From positions 1-36,335 of the forward strand of contig JANZYY010000002.1 in assembly GCA_026419705.1 (NCBI GenBank): a stretch of DNA of 36,335 nucleotides, given 5' to 3'. This document shows positions 25,275 to 32,723 of the stretch, one piece after another. Source of the stretch: Fischerella sp. (GTDB lineage Bacteria; Cyanobacteriota; Cyanobacteriia; Cyanobacteriales; Nostocaceae). Made by a program: the position numbers and the translations under genes. Below the pieces are notes generated by a model, which saw only the letters and a program-made list of their open reading frames with translations, was not told the origin of the DNA and did no database searches. Positions within the stretch are counted from its first letter, which is position 1. Every line of letters starts with the position of its first letter.

Positions 25275-26438
25275 CTATAAAATTCCGACCATGTGCAACA
25301 AACCATGTCCGGTGATCAATTCAATTACCAGAGCAATAAAACCAAGCATAGCAATACGACCATTCCATACTTCTGCACTCGTTGTAATACCCCATTCCCA
25401 ACCTTCTGGCGGATAGATTTTGACTTTTTTCTTCATCTGGTAGACTTGCGAGAGCTTAACACTAGGAGCTTTGAGTGCATCAACTACCAAGTCTGCTAGC
25501 GCTCTAATAAATACTGGATGGATGTTGAGAGCAGGTACGCGACGGAAATTATGAATTCCAGCTTCTTGTGCGATCTCGCGATATTCGAGGTCAATTTCTT
25601 CGAGTGTTTCAATGTGTTCAGAAACAAAACTAATCGGTACGACCACCAAATCTTTTACACCCTTGGCTGCAAGTTCTGGGATAGCATCTTCGGTATAAGG
25701 TTGCAGCCATTCTACCGGACCAACACGACTTTGGTAAGCTAATGTATAGGCATTGGGTCGATTGAGTGTCTGCATGATTAAGTAGGTGCATTCCTCAATC
25801 TCTTGTTGGTAAGGATCGCCCGCTTCTTCTACATAGCTTTTAGGAACGCCATGAGCGCTGAAGAAGATGTGAGCATCATCTGCATTGGGTAATTGGTCAA
25901 GTTCCTGGGCTATCAGTTCCGCCATTGCTTGAAGATAGCCTGGTTGTTTGTACCAAGAAGGGATCACCGTGTATTCAATACGTTGGAGTCTTGAGTCTTG
26001 TTGCCAGAGTTTTTCTAACAGTCTAAAGCTGGAGCCACTGGTACTAATAGAAAATTGAGGATACAGGGGTAATATTACCAGTTTTTCGATACCATCTTGG
26101 ATGATACGAGCGATCGCTTCTTCCGTGTAAGGATGCCAATAGCGCATTCCTATGTAGATTTTTGCATCTTGCCCTAATGCTTGCAGCTGTTCTTTCAGGG
26201 CTTCTCCTTGAGCTTCGGTGATGCGCCGCAGCGGGGAACCACCTCCAATTTTGCGATAGTTTTCTTGAGATTTTTTTGTGCGGCGTGAAGCAATAAACCA
26301 GGCTAGGGGTTTTTGCAACCAGGGAAAGGGTAGGCGAATAATTTCTGGATCGGAAAACAAGTTAAATAGAAACGGTCCAACATCTTCTAATTTCTCTGGA
26401 CCACCGAGATTGAGTAGTAATACGCCTACGCGACCCAT
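25275..26438 (-). CDS. hemH: Ferrochelatase with C-terminal chlorophyll-binding helix
   Basis: Inserts Fe(II) into protoporphyrin IX, the last step of protoheme synthesis. The product is 387 residues. The core covers 1-325 with MRYWHPYTEEAI, LPLYPQFS, the metal-site His196 in FFSAHGVPKSYVEEAGDPY, and PISFVSEHIETLEEID (about 268-283). A Pro-rich linker (YPPEGWEW) joins a single LHC-like CAB helix with the motif ExxNxRxAM (Glu356, Asn359, Arg361, Met364). This tail occurs in cyanobacterial and plastid ferrochelatases and tethers the enzyme to the thylakoid and to chlorophyll. It is divergent with the methyltransferase at 26541; a large dyad lies between them. Confidence 0.97.
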   Translation of the reverse strand: MGRVGVLLLNLGGPEKLEDVGPFLFNLFSDPEIIRLPFPWLQKPLAWFIASRRTKKSQENYRKIGGGSPLRRITEAQGEALKEQLQALGQDAKIYIGMRYWHPYTEEAIARIIQDGIEKLVILPLYPQFSISTSGSSFRLLEKLWQQDSRLQRIEYTVIPSWYKQPGYLQAMAELIAQELDQLPNADDAHIFFSAHGVPKSYVEEAGDPYQQEIEECTYLIMQTLNRPNAYTLAYQSRVGPVEWLQPYTEDAIPELAAKGVKDLVVVPISFVSEHIETLEEIDLEYREIAQEAGIHNFRRVPALNIHPVFIRALADLVVDALKAPSVKLSQVYQMKKKVKIYPPEGWEWGITTSAEVWNGRIAMLGFIALVIELITGHGLLHMVGIL

Positions 26439-26479
26439 AGCAGTGAAAGTCCCCCAATCTTTTCAGCTTTTTTACTAAT

Positions 26480-26515
26480 GTTAACAATATATCTTTATTA
26501 AAGATATAAGTTAAC
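26480..26515. promoter_or_regulatory. Large dyad between hemH and the methyltransferase
   Basis: TATATCTTT-att-AAAGATATA (26488-26508) is flanked on both sides by GTTAAC (26480-26485, 26510-26515). The whole 36 bp is nearly symmetrical and lies 41 bp before the hemH start and 25 bp before the methyltransferase start. It is a good candidate operator for a dimeric regulator acting on both genes. The regulator is unknown. Confidence 0.55.
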
Positions 26516-26540
26516 AACAAGGAATAAAGGAATAAAGGCA

Positions 26541-27164
26541 GTGGCTACAATTTTACGAGATTGGAGTTATCGTTACCAGTGGCTTTATAATGCTATATCC
26601 CGTTTGGCGGCTATCAGCGTAGGTGGCGAAGAACGTTTTCGACAACTAGCTTTACAAGGCTTAACAATTAACTCAGATACGAAAGTTCTGGATTTGTGTT
26701 GTGGAAGCGGACAAGCAACGCAATTGTTAGTAAAGTTATCACAAAATGTAACAGGATTGGATGCCTCACCCTTATCTGTGCAACGTGCAAAGCAAAATGT
26801 CCCACAAGCAGAATACGTGCAAGCTTTTGCTGAGGAGATGCCGTTTGCAGATAATGAATTTGATTTGGTGCATACGAGTGTCGCGTTACACGAAATGCAA
26901 CCCGAGCAATTACGAAAAATTATTAAGGAAGTATATCGTGTGCTAAAACCTGATGGAGTATTTGCTCTAGTAGATTTTCATCATCCAACTAATCCTCTGT
27001 TTGTACCATCTGTGTGGCTGTTTTTATGGCTGTTTGAGACAGAGACTGCTTGGCAGTTGTTAAACACTGATTTGCCTGCGTTGTTAGTTGAGACAGGATT
27101 TAGCATTGATAAGCAAAGTTTGTATGCAGGTGGAAGTTTGCAGGTGATACAAGCGAGGAAGTGA
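26541..27164 (+). CDS. Class I SAM-dependent methyltransferase (UbiE-like)
   Basis: The product is 207 residues from GTG 26541, with AAAGG 3-4 bases upstream and a second AAAGG before it. Motif I VLDLCCGSGQATQ is at about 49-61, an acidic loop GLDASPLS at about 74-81, AFAEEMPFADNEFDLV (motif II region) and the post-motif VLKPDGVFALVDFHHP at about 137-152. It is soluble, and the C-terminal hydrophobic segment may touch membrane substrates. The family includes ubiquinone/menaquinone and tocopherol methyltransferases; the substrate here is not predictable. The stop is 30 bases from that of the convergent hydrolase. Confidence 0.88.
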   Translation: MATILRDWSYRYQWLYNAISRLAAISVGGEERFRQLALQGLTINSDTKVLDLCCGSGQATQLLVKLSQNVTGLDASPLSVQRAKQNVPQAEYVQAFAEEMPFADNEFDLVHTSVALHEMQPEQLRKIIKEVYRVLKPDGVFALVDFHHPTNPLFVPSVWLFLWLFETETAWQLLNTDLPALLVETGFSIDKQSLYAGGSLQVIQARK

Positions 27165-27194
27165 ACCGCAGAGTCAGCAAAGTTTCCCAAGGTT

Positions 27195-28334
27195 TTATGC
27201 AGCTTGTAATACCTGCGTTTGAATCCAGATGAGTAATTCCCGATTAACTCGTTCGGGATGCTCATCATGGGCGCAGTGTCCAGCATCTTCCACTTCTATC
27301 AATTGCATTGTTGGGTTGTAATTTAAGAAACGACTGTACAAATTTGGGGGAATCATGCGATCGCACTTACCCCATAACAACAACGAGGGAATCTGCAGAT
27401 TACTCAAAATAGACTTAATACATGGAAAAAATTGCGGATTGAGCATAGCTTGGATAATCGCACAAAATGCTCTAGCAGAATGGCGATCGCGAGCAGGTGT
27501 TGTGAGAATTTCCATCAACTCTTCGGTGATTGCTTCTTTACGAGCATAGGCCATTCCTACCCAATATCTGAGGACACAGGGATGACGCAAACAATAAAAC
27601 AGCGATCGCAACAACACAGGTGAGGCGCAAATATTCTGAAAACAACGCAGTAACGGACGTATCACTGCTGGGATTGATTCTTCAGCACTTGATGTATCCG
27701 GTAGACTAATCATAACAACGCCTCGCACCATTTCTGGATGAGCTGCTGCTACAGCTAAACAAGTTACAGAACCAATAGAATTACCTACTAGCACGACGGG
27801 TTCTTTCACAAATGTCCGCCAAAACTCGTAGACTTGCTCTACCCAAAGTTCGACAGAATAAGAAACATGAGGCTTGGCAGATGCTCCAAAACCCAATAAA
27901 TCCAATGCGTAAACATTGTAGTACTTTGCTAGTTCTGGTATATTCTGTCGCCAGTGACCAATGGATGCGCCAAAACCATGCAGTAAAATCACTGATAACT
28001 TACTTTTTGTGTTAGGCACGCAAGTGTAACGAATCTTCCAACCCTGCCACATCCAATCTTGATGGTTACAATAATGCTGGGTAGTTGGGAGATGGTAGTA
28101 CAAAATAGATTTACTCACAGATTGTAACGCCTCATTTTCTCTGTTTAGCGTCGCCATAAAAGGCAGACCAACTATCAAACAGGCGGTAGAAACCCAGACA
28201 TAGAAACTAATGACATCTGATTGATTAATAGCAAAAGTAATCAGAAATATTGAGAATGGTAACGCGGACAATAATACTATTAGATAACTGGGTATCTCAA
28301 TTTGAGGATAATAGAAATCACTACAAGTATTCAT
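27195..28334 (-). CDS. Membrane-anchored alpha/beta hydrolase
   Basis: The product is 379 residues. Two N-terminal transmembrane helices (about 15-36 and 42-62) precede an alpha/beta-hydrolase domain: LLHGFGAS (117-124, oxyanion loop), nucleophile elbow GNSIGS with Ser186, acid Asp325 in GKCDRMIPP, and His353 in AGHCAHDEHPE. The triad is complete. The cap region is about 205-300. Related cyanobacterial and plastid proteins include pheophytinase-like enzymes, but the substrate cannot be named. The start codon overlaps the stop of the 69-aa gene (TAATG), so the pair is translationally coupled. Confidence 0.9.
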   Translation of the reverse strand: MNTCSDFYYPQIEIPSYLIVLLSALPFSIFLITFAINQSDVISFYVWVSTACLIVGLPFMATLNRENEALQSVSKSILYYHLPTTQHYCNHQDWMWQGWKIRYTCVPNTKSKLSVILLHGFGASIGHWRQNIPELAKYYNVYALDLLGFGASAKPHVSYSVELWVEQVYEFWRTFVKEPVVLVGNSIGSVTCLAVAAAHPEMVRGVVMISLPDTSSAEESIPAVIRPLLRCFQNICASPVLLRSLFYCLRHPCVLRYWVGMAYARKEAITEELMEILTTPARDRHSARAFCAIIQAMLNPQFFPCIKSILSNLQIPSLLLWGKCDRMIPPNLYSRFLNYNPTMQLIEVEDAGHCAHDEHPERVNRELLIWIQTQVLQAA

Positions 28335-28543
28335 TAATTCCTTACACCTTGAATTTCTGTTTCATGTAGTATAATCATTGTTTCAGCACCTAGTCTACCT
28401 ATTTCTGGTGCTTCTGCCATTTCCATTTCAATCGCATCAGTCCATGTACCAGAATCTGGCTGTAAACTTAAAATTTTGCCCATACCACCAAGAAAGGAAA
28501 CTGCTTGATTGGCACTATATCTTGGTACTGTTCTAGTAGGCAT
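28334..28543 (-). CDS. Small conserved hypothetical protein, 69 aa, coupled to the hydrolase
   Basis: MPTRTVPRYSANQAVSFLGG, then a beta-rich, acidic body (GTWTDAIEMEMAEAPEIGR, AETMIILHETEIQGV). It has a textbook ribosome binding site, AGGAGGA, 5 bases before the ATG. The stop overlaps the hydrolase start by one base (TAATG). It has no membrane helix and no recognised domain. The tight coupling suggests it acts with, or regulates, the hydrolase. Confidence 0.75.
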   Translation of the reverse strand: MPTRTVPRYSANQAVSFLGGMGKILSLQPDSGTWTDAIEMEMAEAPEIGRLGAETMIILHETEIQGVRN

Positions 28544-28992
28544 TTTTATCCTCCTGGTAATCTGTGACGTTGACTGCTGGCTGCTAAGAGGTAGTTACTA
28601 TTTGTCAACAATAAACTAGTCAAAACCAGTAACTAAAGACTTTTAACTAATAACCAAAAATAAACAACTTTCTTTGTTCTCTTTTTTGGTTAACAACGAG
28701 TTTTTAATAAACCTCGCGTTCGTATTTCGATAATATTTCCCTTCAATACTGAAAATCCCTATCAATAGAGTTAAAATATGTATAATCTAAAGGATGATTT
28801 TTTGTATAATTTTGTCGTTAAAAACGGTCGAAAAGCTTTTTTTGGCTATCCTTAGAACTACTCGCCTCTTAGTTGTACTTGCATTCTCCAAGCCTAAAGG
28901 TTGAATAACCAAATTACGTGTAACTCAACTGTAAAGACATCGCTCAGTGGAGGATGCGATCGCAAGCCTGGAAAGAAAAAAATAAGAAAGAC

Positions 28993-29027
28993 AAATCCCC
29001 GACTTTTCACCAGAAGTCAGGGATTTT
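28993..29027. terminator. Hairpin AAATCCC/GGGATTT in the 28.5-29.4 kb gap
   Basis: AAATCCC-GACTT pairs with AAGTC-GGGATTT (12 pairs, one C-A mismatch), with T4 on the plus strand. The surrounding 28,544-29,376 stretch has no gene, only repeats. It may be a dispersed repeat rather than a true terminator. Confidence 0.45.
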
Positions 29028-29064
29028 ACAGAATGCAAGATATGCCTAATTAGCCCTACGTAAG

Positions 29065-29095
29065 CAGGCTTTATTACCCACAGGCTAAAGCCTGT
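29065..29095. repeat. CAGGCTTTA/TAAAGCCTG inverted repeat
   Basis: CAGGCTTTA (29065-29073) is inverted at 29086-29094, and ACAGGCTAAAGCCTGT (29080-29095) is itself palindromic, so two alternative hairpins are possible. It is a dispersed cyanobacterial repeat type. Confidence 0.6.
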
Positions 29096-29118
29096 AGGGG
29101 AACGCAACCCGACATAGA

Positions 29119-29167
29119 TAGGACTTACGCAAAAACTCTCTTTTCCGTGACTCCTGCGTAAGTCCTA
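29119..29167. repeat. Miniature inverted-repeat element
   Basis: TAGGACTTACGCA (29119-29131) and TGCGTAAGTCCTA (29155-29167) are perfect 13-bp inverted repeats around 23 bp. GGACTTACGCA ends resemble terminal repeats of cyanobacterial insertion sequences, so this is probably a tiny non-autonomous derivative. No transposase is present. Confidence 0.6.
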
Positions 29168-29376
29168 ATAGAATTGGTATCAAGCGAGTGAACCCAAATG
29201 CGGCAGAAATCGCTATTGGGGTAACAAGTCATTAGATGAGTGTGCCATCACAGCCAACTTCTCTGAATAATTCTCTTTATCAGCTTGAACCTGGGGCGCA
29301 CAGCAAAAAAATGAAAATCTCTCTTCTAATGCCCAATACCCCATGCCCTATGCCCAACCTTCAAGACAGATATGAG

Positions 29377-29916
29377 TTAAAATATGTGATTTTCCAGTAG
29401 AGACACGATCGCTTCTGGATGTACCTTTTTAAATTCCTTTTGACCCAATTGTAAAATACAGTTAGGTGCGCTATCGCAACATTTTAAACAGCCAGTAGTC
29501 TCAATCACAACTCGGTCTTGTAAACCGCGATCGCACAATGTCCTTTGTAATTCTGATAATAATGCCTGACCACCCCGTTTGCGGCAGCTGGACCTTTGAC
29601 ATACCAAAATTCTCGCTTTTGGTTGCAGGGGCATTTTTTGCATCGGACAAATACCAAGTGGTTTCACTCCATAAACTTTGAATTTGATTTTGCCGGTGCG
29701 GGAGTTTAACTTGCTCAGACCAAATACACGGATGAGTTCACCAGATTGTAAGTTTAAGCTGAGAGAGCAACGCAATTGTTTAGGAAGTTTTAGCCGCACT
29801 TCCCCCGATGCGATCGCCAAGCGCAAGTATTTGAACTCCCCTGGTGGATCGCCTACAAAACCAAGAAACTGTCCCTCCAGGTGAAATTCCGATAAGGTCA
29901 GGTACTTGTCACTCAT
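29377..29916 (-). CDS. Thioredoxin-like [2Fe-2S] ferredoxin protein at the end of the nif cluster
   Basis: The product is 179 residues. The N-terminal part (1-90) is a beta-rich domain (FHLEGQFLGFVGDPPGEFKYLRL) of unknown role. The C-terminal thioredoxin-like ferredoxin domain has ligands Cys106 and Cys111 (CQRSSC) and Cys143 and Cys147 (CLKCC), with an extra Cys146. Such domains bind one 2Fe-2S cluster and pass electrons or sense redox. It is last in the minus-strand nif cluster, 105 bases after nifT, with a heptamer repeat tract between. A role in nitrogenase electron supply or maturation is an inference from position. Confidence 0.82.
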   Translation of the reverse strand: MSDKYLTLSEFHLEGQFLGFVGDPPGEFKYLRLAIASGEVRLKLPKQLRCSLSLNLQSGELIRVFGLSKLNSRTGKIKFKVYGVKPLGICPMQKMPLQPKARILVCQRSSCRKRGGQALLSELQRTLCDRGLQDRVVIETTGCLKCCDSAPNCILQLGQKEFKKVHPEAIVSLLENHIF

Positions 29917-29922
29917 TTTTTA

Positions 29923-30019
29923 TTTTAGATTTTAGATTTTAGATTTTATATTGTTAGTCGTTAGTTATTAGTTGTTTTCACAAAAAAACTACTATCTACT
30001 AACTACTAACTACTAACTA
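29923..30019. repeat. Heptamer tandem repeats between nifT and the ferredoxin gene
   Basis: TTTTAGA is repeated three times and a bit (29923-29950), and ACTAACT three times (about 29996-30019), with TTAGTTATTAGTTG between that can pair with the latter. Typical filamentous-cyanobacterial short tandem repeats. Confidence 0.75.
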
Positions 30020-30021
30020 AT

Positions 30022-30225
30022 TTATGCCAGACGCTTGGCTTCAAAAGTTTGAGGTAGTTCTAGTGGTTCTGGTAAGTTAGGAAAGGCTAATTCCCAGCCA
30101 TTTGCCAAGGTAAAAATCTTACCTTCTGCTGCTTCTGTTTGTTTGACTACTTCTTCTTCAAGGTCTTTTTTAGCAACATAAACAACCAAATTACCAGCGC
30201 TATTTTTACGCAGCATTACTTTCAT
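30022..30225 (-). CDS. nifT: Nitrogen fixation protein NifT/FixU
   Basis: The product is 67 residues, the family length. MKVMLRKNSAGNLVVYVAKK, then DLEEEVV and the signature GKIFTLANGWELAFP. NifT is a small beta protein of uncertain function, consistently linked to nifZ or the nifV region, possibly in nitrogenase maturation. It starts 18 bases after the nifZ stop, in the same operon. Confidence 0.95.
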   Translation of the reverse strand: MKVMLRKNSAGNLVVYVAKKDLEEEVVKQTEAAEGKIFTLANGWELAFPNLPEPLELPQTFEAKRLA

Positions 30226-30243
30226 GATTATGATTCCTTATTC

Positions 30244-30516
30244 TCAATCTTTTGATTTTTCAACCAATTCCAGTTCTTTTTTGCGACAACCAACGATAAA
30301 TCCCGTATTTAGGAAATGTACTGCATAGATATAGGATCTTTGTAAAAAAGAGCCTATGCTAACGACATAACCAATATCTCCCTTTTTACCGAGAACTGCG
30401 CCAATTTCTTGACCTGGAAAAGTGCCATCATTCTTGATCTGTTTGCGGAGTCGAACTTTATCACCTATGTCAAAAGCAGGTGGTTCGTATAGCTCGATTT
30501 CATCATCTGATTGCAT
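30244..30516 (-). CDS. nifZ: Nitrogenase P-cluster maturation protein NifZ
   Basis: The product is 90 residues. FDIGDKVRLRKQIKNDGTFPG opens the NifZ domain, an SH3-like fold, followed by GKKGDIGYVVSIGSFLQ and YAVHFLNTGFIVGCRKKELE. NifZ assists formation of the second P-cluster on NifDK. It overlaps the end of nifV by 14 bases, indicating translational coupling. Confidence 0.95.
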   Translation of the reverse strand: MQSDDEIELYEPPAFDIGDKVRLRKQIKNDGTFPGQEIGAVLGKKGDIGYVVSIGSFLQRSYIYAVHFLNTGFIVGCRKKELELVEKSKD

Positions 30517-31636
30517 GAGAAACCTTTTGTTTGTAAACTAAATTCAAAAGTTCTTGAGTAGTGAGGCTGCGTTTTTTCTGGATTGATTGTTGCCGTACTG
30601 CGTCTAATACAGATTGGGTTTCTTCTGTGTTTAGGATGATGCCATGTTGTTGCAGCAAATTAGATAGTAAATGCCTACCAGAATGCTTACCTAAAACCAA
30701 CCGCCGCTCCCAACCAACTTCTTCGGGTGCAAATGGTTCGTAGGTGATAGGGTTTTGCAACACGCCGTGAGCATGAATTCCAGATTCGTGAGCGAAGGTA
30801 TTTTCACCAACAATTGCTTTCCAAGGTGGTACACTGCAACCAGATGCGGTTGCTACCAGTCGGGACAATTCTAACAAACGTCGAGTATCGATGCCAACAT
30901 CAATACCGTGAATGTGTTTGAGAGCTACGATCACTTCTTCTAAAGCCGCATTTCCTGCTCTTTCACCCAACCCATTGACTGTGGTATTTACTGATGATGC
31001 TCCCGCTTTTATACCAGCAAGGGCATTGGCAGTTGCCAGACCAAAATCATTGTGGGTGTGGATCTCCACAGGAATTGTCAGAGCCGAAACCAGTCGATTG
31101 ACTTTTGTGTAAGTAGTAAAAGGGTCAAGAACGCCGACAGTATCGCAGAAACGAAACCGCGATGCACCCCACTCTTGGGCGTAGTGGGCTACATCAAAGA
31201 GGAAGTTTTCATCTGCACGAGAAGAATCTTCTCCTCCGACTGCTACCCAAAGACCTTGATCGAGGGCAAAGCTGATACTATCTTTGAGTTGTTGTAAAGT
31301 TATCCGTAGCTGACCGTGAAATTTTGCAGCAATTTGAATTCCAGAGACGGGAATGGAAATGTGCATTCTCTTCAAACCACAGGCCATGGAAGCGCGAATA
31401 TCTGAGATGACAGCGCGATTCCAGCCTAGCAAGTTAGCAGACAAACCCAAATCAGAAATTGCGGCGATCGCTCTTGTTTCTTCCTCACCCATTGCTGGAA
31501 TACCGACTTCTATCTCGTGAACGCCGATAGCATCCAGAAATTTGGCGATCGCTACTTTTTCTTCTTTGTTGAAAGCAACACCAGCCGCTTGTTCGCCATC
31601 ACGCAGAGTTGTGTCATTAATAAGAACTTGATTCAT
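30503..31636 (-). CDS. nifV: Homocitrate synthase
   Basis: Condenses acetyl-CoA and 2-oxoglutarate to homocitrate, the organic ligand of FeMo-co. At 377 residues it is a normal NifV. The TIM-barrel start is LINDTTLRDGEQAAGVAF (DTTLRDGEQ signature), EVGIPAMGEEE follows, then IHTHNDFGLATANALAG (metal-binding HTHND) and the second signature NGLGERAGNAALEE, with FAHESGIHAHGVL near the C-terminus. It lies in the minus-strand cluster behind a 39-aa membrane protein and a structured leader. Confidence 0.97.
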   Translation of the reverse strand: MNQVLINDTTLRDGEQAAGVAFNKEEKVAIAKFLDAIGVHEIEVGIPAMGEEETRAIAAISDLGLSANLLGWNRAVISDIRASMACGLKRMHISIPVSGIQIAAKFHGQLRITLQQLKDSISFALDQGLWVAVGGEDSSRADENFLFDVAHYAQEWGASRFRFCDTVGVLDPFTTYTKVNRLVSALTIPVEIHTHNDFGLATANALAGIKAGASSVNTTVNGLGERAGNAALEEVIVALKHIHGIDVGIDTRRLLELSRLVATASGCSVPPWKAIVGENTFAHESGIHAHGVLQNPITYEPFAPEEVGWERRLVLGKHSGRHLLSNLLQQHGIILNTEETQSVLDAVRQQSIQKKRSLTTQELLNLVYKQKVSHAIR

Positions 31637-31675
31637 TGCAATAATACCTCTTAGGCAATATTTTCCATGCCATTT

Positions 31676-31843
31676 CTGGTTTGATGTCCCGAAAAATTAC
31701 TGGTAGTGAGCAATGACTTCATCAAGGATAAAAGATGAAGGATGAATGATGAACGTTGAAAATTTCATAATTCATAATTTTTCCTTCTTTCTAATTATCA
31801 CCTGATGATTCTTTGCATTCTGTATGACATCAAACCAGTAATT
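31676..31843 (-). promoter_or_regulatory. nifV leader with mutually exclusive pairings
   Basis: In the minus-strand RNA the 5' segment (31843-31826) contains AATTACTGGTTTGATGTC. It can pair either with ACCAGTAATT (31704-31695, 10 bp) or with GACATCAAACCAG (31688-31676, 13 bp). The two pairings share CTGGT and exclude each other. Between them lies a GATGAAGGATGAATGATGAA tract. It could be an attenuator-like switch before nifV (inference). There is no terminator T-run. Confidence 0.4.
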
Positions 31844-31851
31844 GGTATAAA

Positions 31852-31971
31852 TTAATGATTATTTTCTCCAGGAGGATTAGGGATTTCCTCGAATAACATG
31901 TAGCTAATGTAAGTCTTAACAATTCCGGAAATAAGTAATAAGCTCAATCCAGCAATTAAAGTGGAAATCAT
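31852..31971 (-). CDS. 39-aa single-span membrane protein in the nif cluster
   Basis: Too short for routine calling. It reads MISTLIAGLSLLLISGIVKTY, ISYMLFEEIPNPPGENNH. One hydrophobic helix covers about 2-18, followed by a short polar tail with a Pro-rich end. GAGGT lies 8 bases before the ATG, and a TATAAT box is at 32063-32068, about 92 bases upstream. It sits between a DUF2949 gene and nifV on the same strand. I do not recognise the family. It may be a small partner of a membrane complex serving nitrogen fixation. Confidence 0.65.
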   Translation of the reverse strand: MISTLIAGLSLLLISGIVKTYISYMLFEEIPNPPGENNH

Positions 31972-32062
31972 TGTATTTACCTCAAAGTCATGCAATTTTC
32001 TATGTTTAGAATAGTCAGAGCAGTGTACTTCAAAATAAAATTGAAAACTATTTCAGTCAGCT

Positions 32063-32068
32063 ATTATA
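32063..32068 (-). promoter_or_regulatory. Possible -10 box for the 39-aa gene and nifV
   Basis: TATAAT on the minus strand (32068-32063) within GGCTAATATAATAGC. No clear -35 at 16-18 bases. It would place a promoter after the DUF2949 stop. Confidence 0.35.
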
Positions 32069-32095
32069 TTAGCCAGGTATGATTTGAACTTTGAC

Positions 32096-32311
32096 TTATT
32101 CGTCACAGTATAAGACTTGCTCTTCTAACCAGTCAAAAATTCGTTCAAGCTGCTCTATATCAACCAAACCGTATTGCCAAAGAAGCATGGGTAACGGATC
32201 GTTATCTAACTCTCTTTTTCGCAGAGCCACAGCGATATCCCCTCTTGAAAGTGCGAGTTCCTCCTGCAAAAAATCAATGAATTTTATATCACTGTGAGAG
32301 TTAAATTTCAT
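32096..32311 (-). CDS. DUF2949 family protein
   Basis: The product is 71 residues. IKFIDFLQEELALSRGDIAVALRKRE is followed by the family core LPMLLWQYGLVDIEQLERIFDWLEEQ. This matches the cyanobacterial DUF2949 pattern of a small helical protein with a conserved LWQYGLV. The function is unknown. It is in line with the nif genes, with gaps of 172 bases upstream and 124 downstream, so it may have its own promoter. Family members also occur outside nif clusters. Confidence 0.8.
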   Translation of the reverse strand: MKFNSHSDIKFIDFLQEELALSRGDIAVALRKRELDNDPLPMLLWQYGLVDIEQLERIFDWLEEQVLYCDE

Positions 32312-32483
32312 AGAAAATTTGACAAAAATGGTAACTTCTTAAGTATGAATTATTGCTAACTTTCACAGACGCGAGCTAGCAAATATTTTTCATTTTTCTG
32401 TTTCTGACAATTTTTCTCATTCCCCAGAATGCTAGTCGCAAAAATAAACTTCTGAAATGAGAGAAATTGTTTTGAACAAACTA

Positions 32484-32723
32484 TTAAATCTGCCAGCATT
32501 TCTCTAGCCAATCAATTAATTCTTGGCGAGAAGCCATAAATTGCCTAACAGTACTGTGAACGAGAATTGCAGCAAGACCACTATTTATTTGTACACGCAA
32601 TGAACCATCGGGGAGACACGAACAAGGAATCATTAATTCTTGTAAGCGGTGATATACTTGCCAGCGATCGCTTAACGGAATTTGAACAATATAGCGATCG
32701 CCTAAATTGTTTGCACTGTTCAT
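32484..32723 (-). CDS. Conserved cyanobacterial hypothetical protein, 79 aa, coupled to nifP
   Basis: YIVQIPLSDRWQVYHRLQEL, then MIPCSCLPDGSLRVQINSGL, and the end RQELIDWLEKCWQI. Alternating strands and helices suggest a compact alpha/beta domain, with two close Cys (CSC) near residue 35. The ATG overlaps the nifP stop by four bases (ATGA), so translation is coupled. I know it only as a recurrent nifP-linked hypothetical. A nitrogen-fixation role is inferred from this context. Confidence 0.78.
   Translation of the reverse strand: MNSANNLGDRYIVQIPLSDRWQVYHRLQELMIPCSCLPDGSLRVQINSGLAAILVHSTVRQFMASRQELIDWLEKCWQI

Noticed and set aside
29923..30019. Tandem repeats as a CRISPR array
   Set aside because: Units are 7 bp with no spacers, and no cas genes are present. 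The same holds for the repeat tracts at 1, 15524, 32734 and 33914.
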